Below are positions 1 to 12,900 of a DNA stretch of 64,000 bases, in pieces; the first letter of the stretch is position 1, and the number at the start of each line of letters is the position of its first letter. The position numbers and the translations under genes were made by a program. Under the pieces are notes generated by a model, which was given only the letters and a program-made list of their open reading frames with translations, was not told where the DNA came from and made no database searches. The stretch covers positions 62,001-126,000 of the forward strand of contig NW_020800402.1 of assembly GCF_003590095.1 (NCBI RefSeq), read 5' to 3'. Origin of the DNA: Trichoplusia ni. Its lineage: Eukaryota > Arthropoda > Insecta > Lepidoptera > Noctuidae.

Positions 1-50
1 AGCGTTTTGATAAATGCTCGTTCTCTATATGAAAGGCCTATTTTAAACAC
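1..50 (+). repeat. Fragment of dispersed 110-bp repeat unit
   Basis: The phrase AATGCTCGTTCTCT followed by a GAAAGGCCT-like stretch matches part of the unit tandemly repeated at 33250-34030. Only a diverged fragment is present at the window edge. Confidence 0.5.
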
Positions 51-780
51 TTTCAAGATAAATAAATAAAAAAAACGTCTTCCGTTTACCAAAAAGCAAA
101 TAATAATAAACATTTCTTTCAGGATTAATAAATGATTTTGTTCCACAGGTTTTTAATGATGTATTTTAATAATTTTCAGCTTCTAATCATAATTATACAA
201 TTTATTTCAGCTCATTTACTTCGGTTTAGTTTTAATGCGTGGGACAAACGAATGGTTTCTGGATGTTGCTCAGCGAATTCTATTAATTTTGACGGTTTGG
301 CTGTAGTGTGGTATCTCAATTAATATACAGATTAATGTTTCTTACTGTAATTTTCTTTTGGAGATAATTTCTGTTTCTTGTGTAAATTCTGTTGATTTTA
401 TATTTCACAATACCTTAAAGGTTTTATCAGAAACACGTTTTTGAATACTTTATTTTTATGTTTTTGACTTAAGGCCAATTTTCATATTTCCATTTCAAAT
501 CTGGTCTTTCATGATCACATCAATAAATTAACATTTTATATGTTTGGTCTTCCTCTCCCAAACTTCGAACTTCAAACTAACTATTAACTCCACTGTAGCC
601 GTTATTTAATCATTTCTCTTCTGACCTCTACTTGAGTAAACCTGCAAAAAAACCACACCAAACCAAACCGAATCGATCACTTATACCAAAAATCAAAACC
701 CAAAAACCATTCTACGAAAACCCAAACTCATTAGCACCAATCTCAACACACGACTAAACATTACCATCTCATATTTATAG
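51..780. other. Intron sequence upstream of the first visible TCERG1 exon
   Basis: AT-rich sequence without a supported gene or clear repeat. It ends in the acceptor TTTATAG at 774-780, directly before the FF-domain exon. Confidence 0.6.
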
Positions 781-979
781 GTGAAAACCGAGTTCATTGC
801 GCTACTCAAGGAAAAGGGGGTAGACAGGCATGCGCGCTGGATCGACGCCAAGAAGAAGATCGACAGCGACGCGAGGTACAAGGCGGTGGAGAGCAGCAAC
901 CTCAGGGAGGACTACTTCAAGGAGTACTGCAAGCTGGTTAAAGAAGAGAGGAAGAAGGAGAAGGATGGGAAGGAGAAGA
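781..979 (+). CDS. TCERG1: TCERG1 exon with FF domain 3
   Basis: Begins VKTEFIALLKEKGV and contains DSDARYKAVESSNLREDYF, aligning with human FF3 (SDPRYKAVDSSSMREDLF). The acceptor is TATAG, the donor GTGAGT at 980-985. It starts in phase 0 and ends one base into a codon. Confidence 0.9.
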
Positions 980-3900
980 GTGAGTTGTTCTCTGTTTGTT
1001 TTTTTTTTTTATAGAATTTTGAGGAGACTAGCGGTTTTTATACTAACTATCGTGGGAAAGATTCATTATTAAATGCTGCAACAGTTTCAAACGTGTATTT
1101 ATCGGGGTCGCCCGACTAGTTTCGGACCCAACCGGAGTCCTTTGATTTGTCCTATGATTAATAGGCTGTCGTGGCGGGCGCGCTGCACAAAAAAACATTT
1201 TTTTTTTTGGTAAAAATTTGTTTTGTAAGTAGGAGATATTATTACTATAGTCCGATTTTTAATTCGAGGCAGTAAAATGACATTTCCAGTGTGGCAGGTT
1301 TTTAATTCCAAATAAATAGTGATGTGTTAGAATTGACTTATTACAATCAAAAGTTAGTCGAGCTTACATTTTTTTATTCAGATATCAAATTAGCTCTGTA
1401 TAAAAAAATATTTACGACAATTAATCAAAAGACATGCACGGTGACTGTTTTTAAATGTAAAAAAATAATATTAATTTAAATTTATAAAATTAAAGCCAAA
1501 TGCGGTGCTGGTATAAGATGAAGCACCTTACCATGCAAGAAAAGTCGAGCGCATCCAACTCCAAACTGAATAAATTCTGACATTATGCAGTGGTTGGATG
1601 AAAAACAAATTTAATATCAACTTACAATTATAAAAGCTCAATTAATAGAAATCGTAAATTTTTGATACATAATATAATAAAGCATGACTAAATGTCATCG
1701 TCGTAGTAAAATTTCCAAACATCACTATTGTAGCGGGTCACCCTTTTTTGTATAAATGACAGTTGCAATTGTCATTTTACTGCCTCGAATTAAAAATCGG
1801 ACTATACTGTTACATGTTTTTTTGAGACTTGATTCGACATGTCCTATATACTCTGATTATGGCCGAAGGCAACTATTTTATTTATATCAAACATAAATTA
1901 ACAACTTCACGCATTCTTGCAGAGCGAGATCGCAGCAGCGGCAAGAAGGAGAAGCGAGAGAAGGAAAGAGACAAGGAGAAGGACAAAGAGAAGGACGTCA
2001 AGAAGGACAAAAAGAAGGAGAAGGGAGATGTAAGTACTCGACGGGTTTGTGGTTTGGCGGTGCACTAGATTAGGGTAGGGAGAAACTATCGTCTTCAGAA
2101 GAATATGGGAACTCGCGGTCTGTGTAGACGTGTGGGGAAACATAGTGGGGTGGTTATAGCTTTTTGTAAGAGTGAGCGATCCCGTGATTCTGGCTCAGGG
2201 ATATGTAGAGGCCTGTGGTGTTTCTAGTTAAGCGACAGCCGAACATAAGTGTTTTTCACCCCTGGAAAAGAAGATTCGAATTATGATATTAGGCTGTGTG
2301 TTACACAGTTCGATGTTAGAAATTTGTTAGTTTTTTCCTTCAAAAAGTAGGATGTTCTCAATTCGGCTTTTTTGTGTTTCATGCCTCCGAACTTCGGTCT
2401 GGATGAATTGATTTTTTCTTAATTTAACGAGAAATAGCCCTCTTTCGGCTTAGGTAAAATATTTCGATTACTAAAGAACGGAGTTTAATATTTCTTATTT
2501 ATTGATGTATATAGATTATATGTATAGTTCAGAACCGTGCACCGTTAAACCAGAAACTTGTTTTCTTTTTCTTTCCATTATTCAATGCTCACGACGACCT
2601 TGTCGAAATGAATGTGATTAATTAATTGTAGTCGCAAATTCTATTGAAGACTTTTTAAGGGATGTTCTTCAAGAACCACAATTTTATCATTTTCAGTTTG
2701 CATTTGGTAGAATATTGATGAATATGCAAATTGCGCGTTTATTTACTTATATTAAACTCCAAAAATATATAAATGGATAATAAGGTATATTGGTCATTAA
2801 CAAGTAAACTTTTAATTGAAATTCCATGTCTACCAAATGCAAAGCTGCTACTTGCAAAATATGTGAGGAAAATTAATTTCCTGCTTCTGTCCGGGAACCT
2901 CAATACGTTCTTCTCCTAAAAGTGTGCAAAAGATGGGTTAGTTAAGGAATCATAAAGAGCATAACTTTATGCTAAATGGAAAGAATAGGGATGATGACTG
3001 GGTATAAAAAGAAAAAATCTCATTAGTTAGATAGATAATTGAAAAGTATGAGACACGTATTTTTTCCCTTTTCAGAAAAACTAGAATTGACAAAGATTAA
3101 CTGCTTTAAAGTTTTTAGAAGTGACGTAACGATATGGTAAAATTTATACTCAATCGTGACGTTACGTGTAAGTTTCATTCACTGTAATTTGGTCAATTAA
3201 TATTTGCGGGACAAATTAAAAAATACGTATCGATTATTATACAAAAAACTACAAGACGGACACTGCGAAAAAATTGTCATCATCCCTATTGTCGCCTTTA
3301 AATAAAAAACATAGCCGGTAGTTCACCGGTTACCGTGGTACACAAATATTAAACGAAGGAACATGGGTGGGTTGTAGTCAATAAATCCGACTCTTCCGCT
3401 CAACCGAAAGCGGGCGACTCATTTGGTGATTCACAAAAAACGGGTTCATCCTTATTACCTCGGGGTTGCTACGTCTACAACAACAAATATTCTTCAAAAT
3501 CGGTCAATCCGTTTCGTAGATTTTCTTAAGAGACAATTACAAACGGAACGTGGTTGTCGTGAGCATAATTTATAAGCTAGCGTTTTAAGTTTCAATGCAT
3601 CCGCGATATATTAATAATACATATTATTCGGTCAGCGAAACTGCGTCGGACAACAAAACAACCGGGTTTCTTATATATATACGTGACTGACATTTTCTTT
3701 TTTAACATTATCCGCCATTTTACAATACATATTATGTTTCCGAACGGGATTTCTGAATGAAGAAATAAATTTCGAATTTGAAATTGGTTTTATTTATCCT
3801 TTTATAATAATGTATATTGTTATGATTTTTGGAAGTTTTCGAGATGCTTTTTTTATGGTAGCGGCGTTTTGGTACGTATGTAGTTTTTTATACAAAATTA

Positions 3901-6900
3901 TTATTAGTTTAGGTTTTTATAGGCATTGAATATTGTTGACCTATTAGAATCTGATAAATACTGTAGATTTTATATATATAGATAATGACGTACGTCAAGT
4001 CGATTCCTAGAAGAGTCTACCAGTGAAATTTGAATGCCCTGACGGCAGAGTGGTAAAAGTCACAACGCTGAATATGATCGTCGCCGCGTCGTGTCGTGGG
4101 TTCGATCCCCGCGTAGGACAAGCAAAGCAAGCATTCGTGGATCACAGAAATCTGTGATCATCGAATGCTTGTCCTGAGTCTGGGTGTCTTTGTTCATGTG
4201 ACTTGAATGTTTGTGAAACCCCCCGCGATGCAAGGATTATACTCTATAAAAATACTGAGATTTTGTGATTAATCGTAGAGTGATATTTAAAAAAGAAAGA
4301 AGAATCATTTGAATATAGTTAGATTTAATAAAATTATCTGGAATATTCTTCTAGATGTTATTGCTATCTATAATAGGCTACTTAATACGACTTTGTTCCC
4401 CCATTTAATAGGTTTATTTTATTTCTGTTGCATAATTTATTGTCACATAGACTAAGAGCTTACGTACGCCTATGTGTGACAGGTTCGAATCCCTGTTTTC
4501 TTGTCATAAATTATTTTGATTTTAGGAGTTTTTGAATTTTCTACGTGTTTTTCTTTCAGCATTTTTTATTATAATTCGCAACGGTGTATTCGGATTTTTT
4601 TTTAAAGAAAAAGCCGATTGTCATAACCTGCGGGTGGCGATTAGCCATTCCCCTGAAAAAAAAATCGCAAATTCTTTTCACCAAAAAAATAAAATAACGT
4701 AAAAATTAAAAAGTGCAAGTGGTTAATCCGAAAAAGTGTTGGTTCGTGTTGCAGAAATGTAGTATTACGTCATGACGACTTACGGAGCGGCGAGGGGTGT
4801 AAGCGGCGATATCCTACATCGGACCGGCACTCGAGCGCATTGTACTAATCGAATTACGACTGCGATTTTTTGTCGTGCGACTTTTAGTCGAGCGATTTTT
4901 TGTCGCAATTTTTTTATGGATATTTTACTACAGTGCGCTTGATGCCACTATGGGCGTATTCACAGATTCTAGTAACGAAGGTCACGTTTTAACATTTAAT
5001 TCTGTAGAAAATGATGATTTGGTAGATTTTGAACAAAAAGCTTAAATTTTCAATGTTTTGTCTGTGTGTAGGTGTTTTCATTAGATCATTCATTATCATT
5101 ATTTTAGACCGGAATCATTCACTTTATCATTAAATATTAAAAAGGTGTCTAGAATTCAAATTGGTTAATCAATAAATCTGCTTTGTAATGTATTTCAATA
5201 ATCAAAAGATTTAATTGGAAATAATGATTTCCAGACCGTCACTGTATTTTCTATAAAGATATAAATTAAGCATCGGGATCGCCCGACTAGTTTCGGACCC
5301 AACCGGAGTCCTTAATCATGAGCGGACGCGGGTAAGCGTGTGTTATTCGCGACCCCACCGCCTCTGGGGCAACCATACGTAACTTTCGTGTCACGTCATT
5401 TGTCCGTGATGGACTCATAAACTACTTTCCCGTTTAATTAAATTTGCACACATAGCTTACATCAATTTATATTCGCAATATTCTCGGATTGGCATTCATT
5501 TACCTACTAGCTTTCGCCCGCGTTGAGGGCGGTTATGTCGCGTTTCCAAGAGAACTCTTCAAAAGTCCGGGATAAAAACTATCCTATATTCTGTCGCAAG
5601 GTCAACTCTATTTCTGTACCAAATTTCATTAAAATCAGTTCAGTGGTATAGACGTGAAAGCGTAACAGACAGACAGACAGACAGAGTTACTTTCACATTT
5701 GTAATATTAGTAGGGATTTTCTGCTCTTCTACGCTATCACGCGGATAAAGTCGCGGGCAAAAGCTAATTAAGTAATAATACACTAAAATGTATTTAATTA
5801 TAATAAAATAAATGTTATAAAGTGACCTTCGAACGCTCTCACCGTAAGACTGCCCGCAGTTTATGACACGGCCTTATGTTATTACCGTCCTCTGCAGCTC
5901 TGGCGGCCCCGCGAACGTCGACGCGACGTATGGTCAACGATGCAAGTCAAAATATATATAGATTTACAAGATATAATTATAGATACTATATATGTATAGT
6001 TCAAAGAAATTGATTTGTAGTCGAATAAGTAATTTTTGATAGTCCAAAATGTTAATAAATGCATTTATGATGAAAGGCAACAATTTTGTATAAAAAATCT
6101 ATTTAAAATCTCTCATGAATATAGTAACATTTTCGCAGTATATTAATACCAATTTTCAAATCTAATTTCTGTCTAAGATTTAGACAAATTTGTGAATCTG
6201 TATTAAGACTATTGTTGACCATACAACTGAACAGCTGTCACATAACACAGCTGAGCAGAGCTGCAGAGGTGCTGCCCTCTAAGTATAATCTAAACTTAAC
6301 TATATATATAAATATATAAATATAAAATAAGCGTGTACTTCTGTCTGTATGTTTATTTTGTTAGTATTAAGGCCGTGTCAGTCAAAGCTACGTCCGATGC
6401 AGAGTCGCATTTGTTTATAATTATATTTATATTGTTGTTGTATCCACATGTTTTGTTTCTATGCTGAGCGGGTTGTTTGGACTTCCGAGACGATTGAACC
6501 GTTCGTCACGTGGAACTAGTTGATATGAACTGGTTTGAAATAAACTGGGTCCCCATTCTGCTATTTACAACGACTGATAAATGAATGGCAATTGGATTAA
6601 ATTTGAAACTATTCCTATTCGTTTAAGCATTTTGCTAAAACAATAATTGGGAATTAATTGTATTGACCGTGAGTGTTTCTCCCCGTACTGGATTTACAAT
6701 TATTGTGTAGGAAAAATGCTTGGAGTCACTCACCAGACGTAAATAGCAGAATCGGAGCCCTGGTTTGGTTAATAGTTTGAGTCAAATGAAGATCTATGCG
6801 ATATGTTCTCGGTGTGATTGTAAATTGACGTTTGACGGTTTGGTTGTCTCCGGGAGGTCTTCAAGACTTTTTTAAATGTAAGTATGAGTGTGGTGGCACT

Positions 6901-9900
6901 TTGTTAGGTTAATATACGATGTGACATACCTCAGTTATAATTTTATCGCAAGTAAGTGAAACTTTGTTGATTCGTTAAAGTTCGCTCAAATGTTTAAATT
7001 AAATATTTATTAACTCAGCCTATCGCGGTTCAGTACTTCGCATTTAAATAATAATGAATTTTACGAAATAAGTGATTTACGCGTTATTCGACCAAAAGAC
7101 TTATGTTTTGAACGAAGATAGTATCACTCTCGACGGCAATTTAAAATGGTTGTCTTTGTCCTACTTCGCTTTTGCGTACTTGGCATAACATTAGGCATTT
7201 ATTGTACGATAGAACTGATGTACTACGCTGTGCGTTATATTCTCAAAATTATAAAAGACAAGGCAATTAAAAACAATGTGTGCTATCAAGTTAAAACTAA
7301 TTTTAAATCGTTAAAATAATGTTCATAATCCTAACTACACCACACTCAAACTTAATCCCCAAAACAATGTGGATATAACATGTGTAGACAACACCACCTC
7401 ATACGCTCCGTTTGTCCCGCAGAAGTCTGACCAATCCACCGCCGAGGAGGAAAGGAAACAGCCCACGCCCCCACCCGACCAGTGGGCCGAGATCCTGGGC
7501 ATTCCCGGCGAGGACGACAAGAAACAACCCAAAACGAAGAAAACACAAGAGGACAAAGACAAAACACTCAAGAAGCAAGCAGAAGAAGACCAGCCCTCCC
7601 CCAAACAGCTGCGATCCTCCAAAAAGGAAGCCCCCACACCAGAAAAAGTAGAAAAGTCCCCCATCAAACCGCCCCCCAAGAAGCGGAAACCCGAAGAGTT
7701 CGCCGTCGACATCGAACCCGTCGTCGTACCCAAGAAGGTGGAGAAGAAGAAAGTCGACAAGACCGAGAAGAGAAAACGGAAGAAGTCTGAGAAAGAATAG
7801 TGTTTGATGTACGTCTTCTTTGGGAAAAAACATAACCCGAACGCTCCGTGAAGCGGCAGACTCGTGACGTGTGGCTAGTGCAAAGTTTATCAGTTTGTTA
7901 ATGTAATTACGTTATCTTGACTGTCTGTCTGTGCGTTGACATGTTTTATATACATACCTGTAGATATCGTGAGAATGATGTAACGGTTTATTCACGCGTA
8001 TTTATCGGGATCGCCCGACTAGTTTCGGACGCAACCGGATGCGCGGCCGCTGGCGGCAGTTCGACTCGCTCGCCCGCCGCGTCAGCTCATGATAAAGGAA
8101 TCCGGTTGGGTCCGAAACTAGTCGGGCGATCACGATACATACGCGTGAGTAAACTGTTGTATCATTTCATAATATTTGTCTATATAACAATAGATTTTGA
8201 ATGTTCCTGATTAGAAAAGTGTGCTATACATCTTGAGTTGTGAGAGCGAGAGAGAACTATACAGAGTTTAGCTGTGTCTCCCTTTCACAGTTGTAGATGT
8301 TGTGGTACGTTTGAAGGTTCTATCAAATATCAATCTTTATAATAATAAAGATTTTGCTGAAAACTGTTACATATTCGATGGTCGAGAGCTTATTAGAAAC
8401 ATGAGCCAGTATCACAATGATATCTTCATGAATAAGGTTGAAATTGTTTGTTTAATTAATATCGATTGTACGTAAATTTGTAATTCGGAGTGTATTTAAA
8501 CTGGTGAAGTAAATAACACCATGTTTTTATAATTCGTTTATTGTATATTGACGATTTTCATTCACGATTTGAAAACTTAATCTGTGTGTCTAAAATGACC
8601 TGCTCTTATAATACAAGTGATTAAAAATATCGTCTGTTGACAATAAATTTATTTTAAAACATATTGTTATTCGCCTCACAAATTTAAATAAAGGTTTTTG
8701 ATATTCATGTTGTAATATTGAGTGCTAAACATTGTTAAATGTATTTACTGTATATATATATACAGAAGCTTTTGTTGGTACAGAAAACGAGCATGTTTAT
8801 CATTATTATATGTTGAAATAAAACTGTTTTCAATTGAGTATATAGTTGAGCATTTTTTACAAAGATGTGAAATATTTCGTGGATGTTGGCAGGTAGAGCT
8901 TAATGAGTGCTCATGTTTTAGCGTTTACAGTGGTAGCCTAGTGATATGACCGTTAGACAACTAAGGCCCAGCACACATGGTGAAAGGCAACTGCAACTAC
9001 TAGCTACTTTTGAGTTTCATTTGAGTTTGTGCCATAGCTACCTTTGAGAGACAACACACCTCGCAACTAGTTTGATACGCGTTGTAAATCAGTTGCTTTG
9101 AAACCAGCGTGCAGGAAACTCGTGTCAGATTTGGCGTCTTTTCCGTTCGACAAAATCAAAATCGGAATGATTGTGACTAATTTCATCATATTTAGGATGC
9201 GGCGTGTGTGGAAAACGTTTAAAACTGGTTTCAAACCTATACTTTCAAAAGGGTTTCGTTGCAGTTGCGTTTCACCGTGTGTGCTGGGCCTTAGACAAAG
9301 GTCGTTAGATCACAAACCAGCGAAAACGTCTGCATTGATAGTAGAGTGGTATAACAATTGGACTGCCAAGTCAAGAGTCGTACGTTCAAATCTCAGCTCT
9401 CGCCTATCTTTTTTTATTTATGCACGTGGAGACTAACACACCGGAGAATTTTAGGGTATGTAAAGCCAAGTCAGAGGCCTACGGACGGTTTAAAAACAAA
9501 GACTAGAATGTGCATCAATAATAGGAAAAGGTTTCACTTAACATCTGATAATACGTGGACTCCATCATACTTACAAGACTTCAAAACGTGGACAATATAT
9601 CTTAAACAAACTGTTACCCGCGACTTCGTCCGCGTGGTTAGAAGATATAAGTAATGATTTATATCTGCCCAGTTTTTTCCACATTTTCCATTGTACCTTC
9701 GCTCCTATTAGTCGCAGCATGATGATATATAGCCTAAAACCTTCCTCGATTAATGGTCTATTCAATACAATAATATTTTTTGAATTTTAAACCGTAGTTC
9801 CTGAGATTAGCGCGTTCAAACAAACTCTTCAGCTTTATATATTAGTATAGATAATATCACTCTATAACTGTATCACTGTTGGGCACAGGCCTCTTCTAAA

Positions 9901-12900
9901 ATAGGAGAGGTTTAAGCATTAAAATAGTTTTATTTCAATTATATACTAAAATATGTGTAAATTACACAAAAGCACAGTTCTCTGTATCTGCATTCACGAA
10001 ATTATGTTTAATTTTAAACAGTGTTGTAATATTCTGTCTCAAATGCAAAAAGATCAGAATAAATAAATATAGCAAGCATTAAGTTGTCAAAAACGACTTT
10101 CTAAGCTATGTTGAGGCTTCTAGTCTCACCGACAGCTGAGCCCCGTATGTTACCTCGCGACTGTCTATCTGACAACACAACACATGTTACTGTAACACAG
10201 CATCACATAGTAAGACTGCGTCACAACTGTAATGACTTGACGACTGACAAATATCAACGTGTGACAGTCGGGAGCAACAGCTTAAAGAACTTTGTTTTTT
10301 CTGATTTTTCAATGACAGTAGATTTTATAATTGTCTATATTTAGACGTTTCAATGTATATTTAAATTAAGTGTGTTCTGGACTAATACGGTTGGCAAAGC
10401 TGGTTTTATAAGTGATATTAAGTCACAAAATGTTGAATTTTGCTAATAAATGCTTCTGTTTTCAAGAAGATTTATTGCCAAAGAAATATTACAATAGCCC
10501 CACGGTGGGGTGCCATTACATATGTTGTATGGAAGCGTAGCAAGAGATTTGTTTAAATGAAAATAGGGGTTAATTAATTAATTAATTAATTAATTAAAAG
10601 GTAGGTGAAATATTAACTTAAAATGATTGATAGTATGAAGTTTATTTCTCCATTTTTGAAAGTCGTCTGGTTAAGTCCAATTTTTTATGACTTTGAAAGC
10701 AAAATATCTGTTATACGAATGTATATTTTTAATTAACAATTTCTTCTAATAACGGTGTACGATGTACAGCGCGTTCAGAAATAAAAAAACAGTCAGAGAA
10801 ATGAGAGTCCTCCCTGTGCGGACCCAAATATTCTACGTTAGATTCGATATGAATCTTAAAAAGAAACTACTTTTAACGGATTTTATCGCTCGATGTTGCT
10901 CGTTCTTACTTCATATTTTAACTAATTATTTGTGGTCCGACCTACGCATAACGAGCAACATCTTCTGTCAAGACGAACGCCATCTCAGTCTGCCCGTGAC
11001 CATGATACCTGCAAAGGTGTTGAAACGGGAAGTAAAATCTAAAATTAAACCGCGATAAAATCCGTAAAAGTAGTTACATTTCATAATCTTCACTTTCGTT
11101 TCGTTGCCATGATTCATTCGTGGTCTTTCGGGATCCGAAATCTCTGATTAGCTGTTGTCAGCGTCGACTGTTTCTTTCCTTGAAAGACCAGGTTGTGTAT
11201 CTTGCCATTTTTCCCGCGGTGATTATTATTTCCTTCGAAGAGTCTGATTATACCCCGTGTTTCGGAAGGCACGTTAAATTGTGGGTCCCGGCTGTTATTC
11301 CTACATCTTTGACAGTCGTTACAGGTAGTCAGAAGCTTGAAAAGTCTGACAACCAGTCTAACCAAGGGGTGTCGTGTTGCCTAGGTAACTTGGTTGAGGA
11401 GGTCAGATAGGCAGTCGTTCCTTGTAAAACACTGGTACTTAGCTGCACCCGGTTAGACTGGAAGCCGACCCCAACATAGTTGGGAAAAGGCTAGGCCGAT
11501 GATGAGTCTGTTTATACTGTAAAACGAAATTTAAAATTTTACGTTTCACACCATGTGTTTTATTGTATCTATATAACGCAAGTCCGTTCAGCTCTCCCGA
11601 CCGTATTAAACCACGCAACAGACAGACAGTTTTCTATTTATTTAGACTAACCACATGTCATTACCATAGACTCTCAGTGATAACAATAGTTGTACGTGTA
11701 ATTATTTATGTACCGCGGCTGGTTGATAACATGGTTAAATCGGTCACCGGTGACCTACGGTGTCCCGTTACATCGGTCACCGGTGGCCTAAGGTTATTCG
11801 TTCAATCGGGCACGGGTGACCTACGACTGCTTTTATTATAATTAATATCAAGAACTAACGTGTCTTAATTTATCGGTCGCCTATGCCCGACGTATAAATT
11901 TTGTTTGTGGGAATATGTTATATTATGTTTTGAAGGCTACAATTATCTTAATGCCTGAATAATATGACTATTTTCTGCAAATTTGACAGAGTCCAGGCAA
12001 AAAATGAAAGCTGAGCTAACCTCGCTGGTTATGTCTGTCCGTTCGTAGAAGAACCTTTTGACATATTCACTTTTTTTTAAATTGAAACTCGAACTATATA
12101 ATACTACAAGGATAAAATCGTCATTTCATATCGAATCAGCAACGTATTGTCAATTTCAAGTCCTGTCAAAAGATTCTTCCTAAAACGGACAAATACAGTC
12201 TAAGGTTAACTTCACCACTTATTGATCCCGCCATATGATACTTCGAATAGCACGTTTTCGACTCACCATCGCTTAGAAATGTCACCCGTTAATGAGATGA
12301 ACTATTCAAACATACTTACTGGGGGTATCCCGAAGAGACGTGCACATTTGTTAATTATAGTATTTCTTTAATTTAATTCGTGTGTTATCAATCAGTCTGT
12401 CTTTTAAATGTACTAGAATTGTTTTAGATTATTTAATTTGATAGAAAATGGCGGCTTATGTACCATCCATGTATAAACTCCATTTGTCTAAGTACTTAGG
12501 TAAACGATCTTGGTGTAGATTTTAAAGTCGAAAAACGCAGAACGCGAATGAAAATCAATAGGTACCTATAAAACAATAATAAAGATTACCAAATTAAATA
12601 TACCACTGAAAAATATCATTCGTTTTTTTAATACTAGCTTTTCGCCCGCGGCTTCGCCCGCGTCGAGGTCGGTTATATCGCGTATCCAAGAGAACTCTTC
12701 AAAAGTCCGGGATCAAAACTATCCTATGTTCTTTCTCAAGGTCAACTCTATCTCTGTACCAAATTTCATTAAAATCAGTTCAGTAGTTTAGACGTGAAAG
12801 CGTAACAGACAGACAGACAGAGATACTTTCGCTTTTATAATATTAGTAGGGATTAAACAAGAGAAATCTGAAAAATGATCGAAACGCCGTCGCCCGCGCC

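Noticed and set aside
7335..7833. Long minus-strand open frames of 141 and 144 codons opposite the 7423-7800 block
   Set aside because: They mirror the low-stop composition of the plus-strand coding block; the Phe/Leu/Ser-rich products look like antisense translation, and the plus frame has the splice acceptor and charged composition.
9098..9436. 112-codon plus-strand frame
   Set aside because: It starts inside a MITE with inverted arms and runs through its right end, with no codon bias or family resemblance.
10762..11058. 98-codon frame ending VKSKIKPR
   Set aside because: It lies within a foldback repeat; the frame is probably repeat sequence rather than a host gene.
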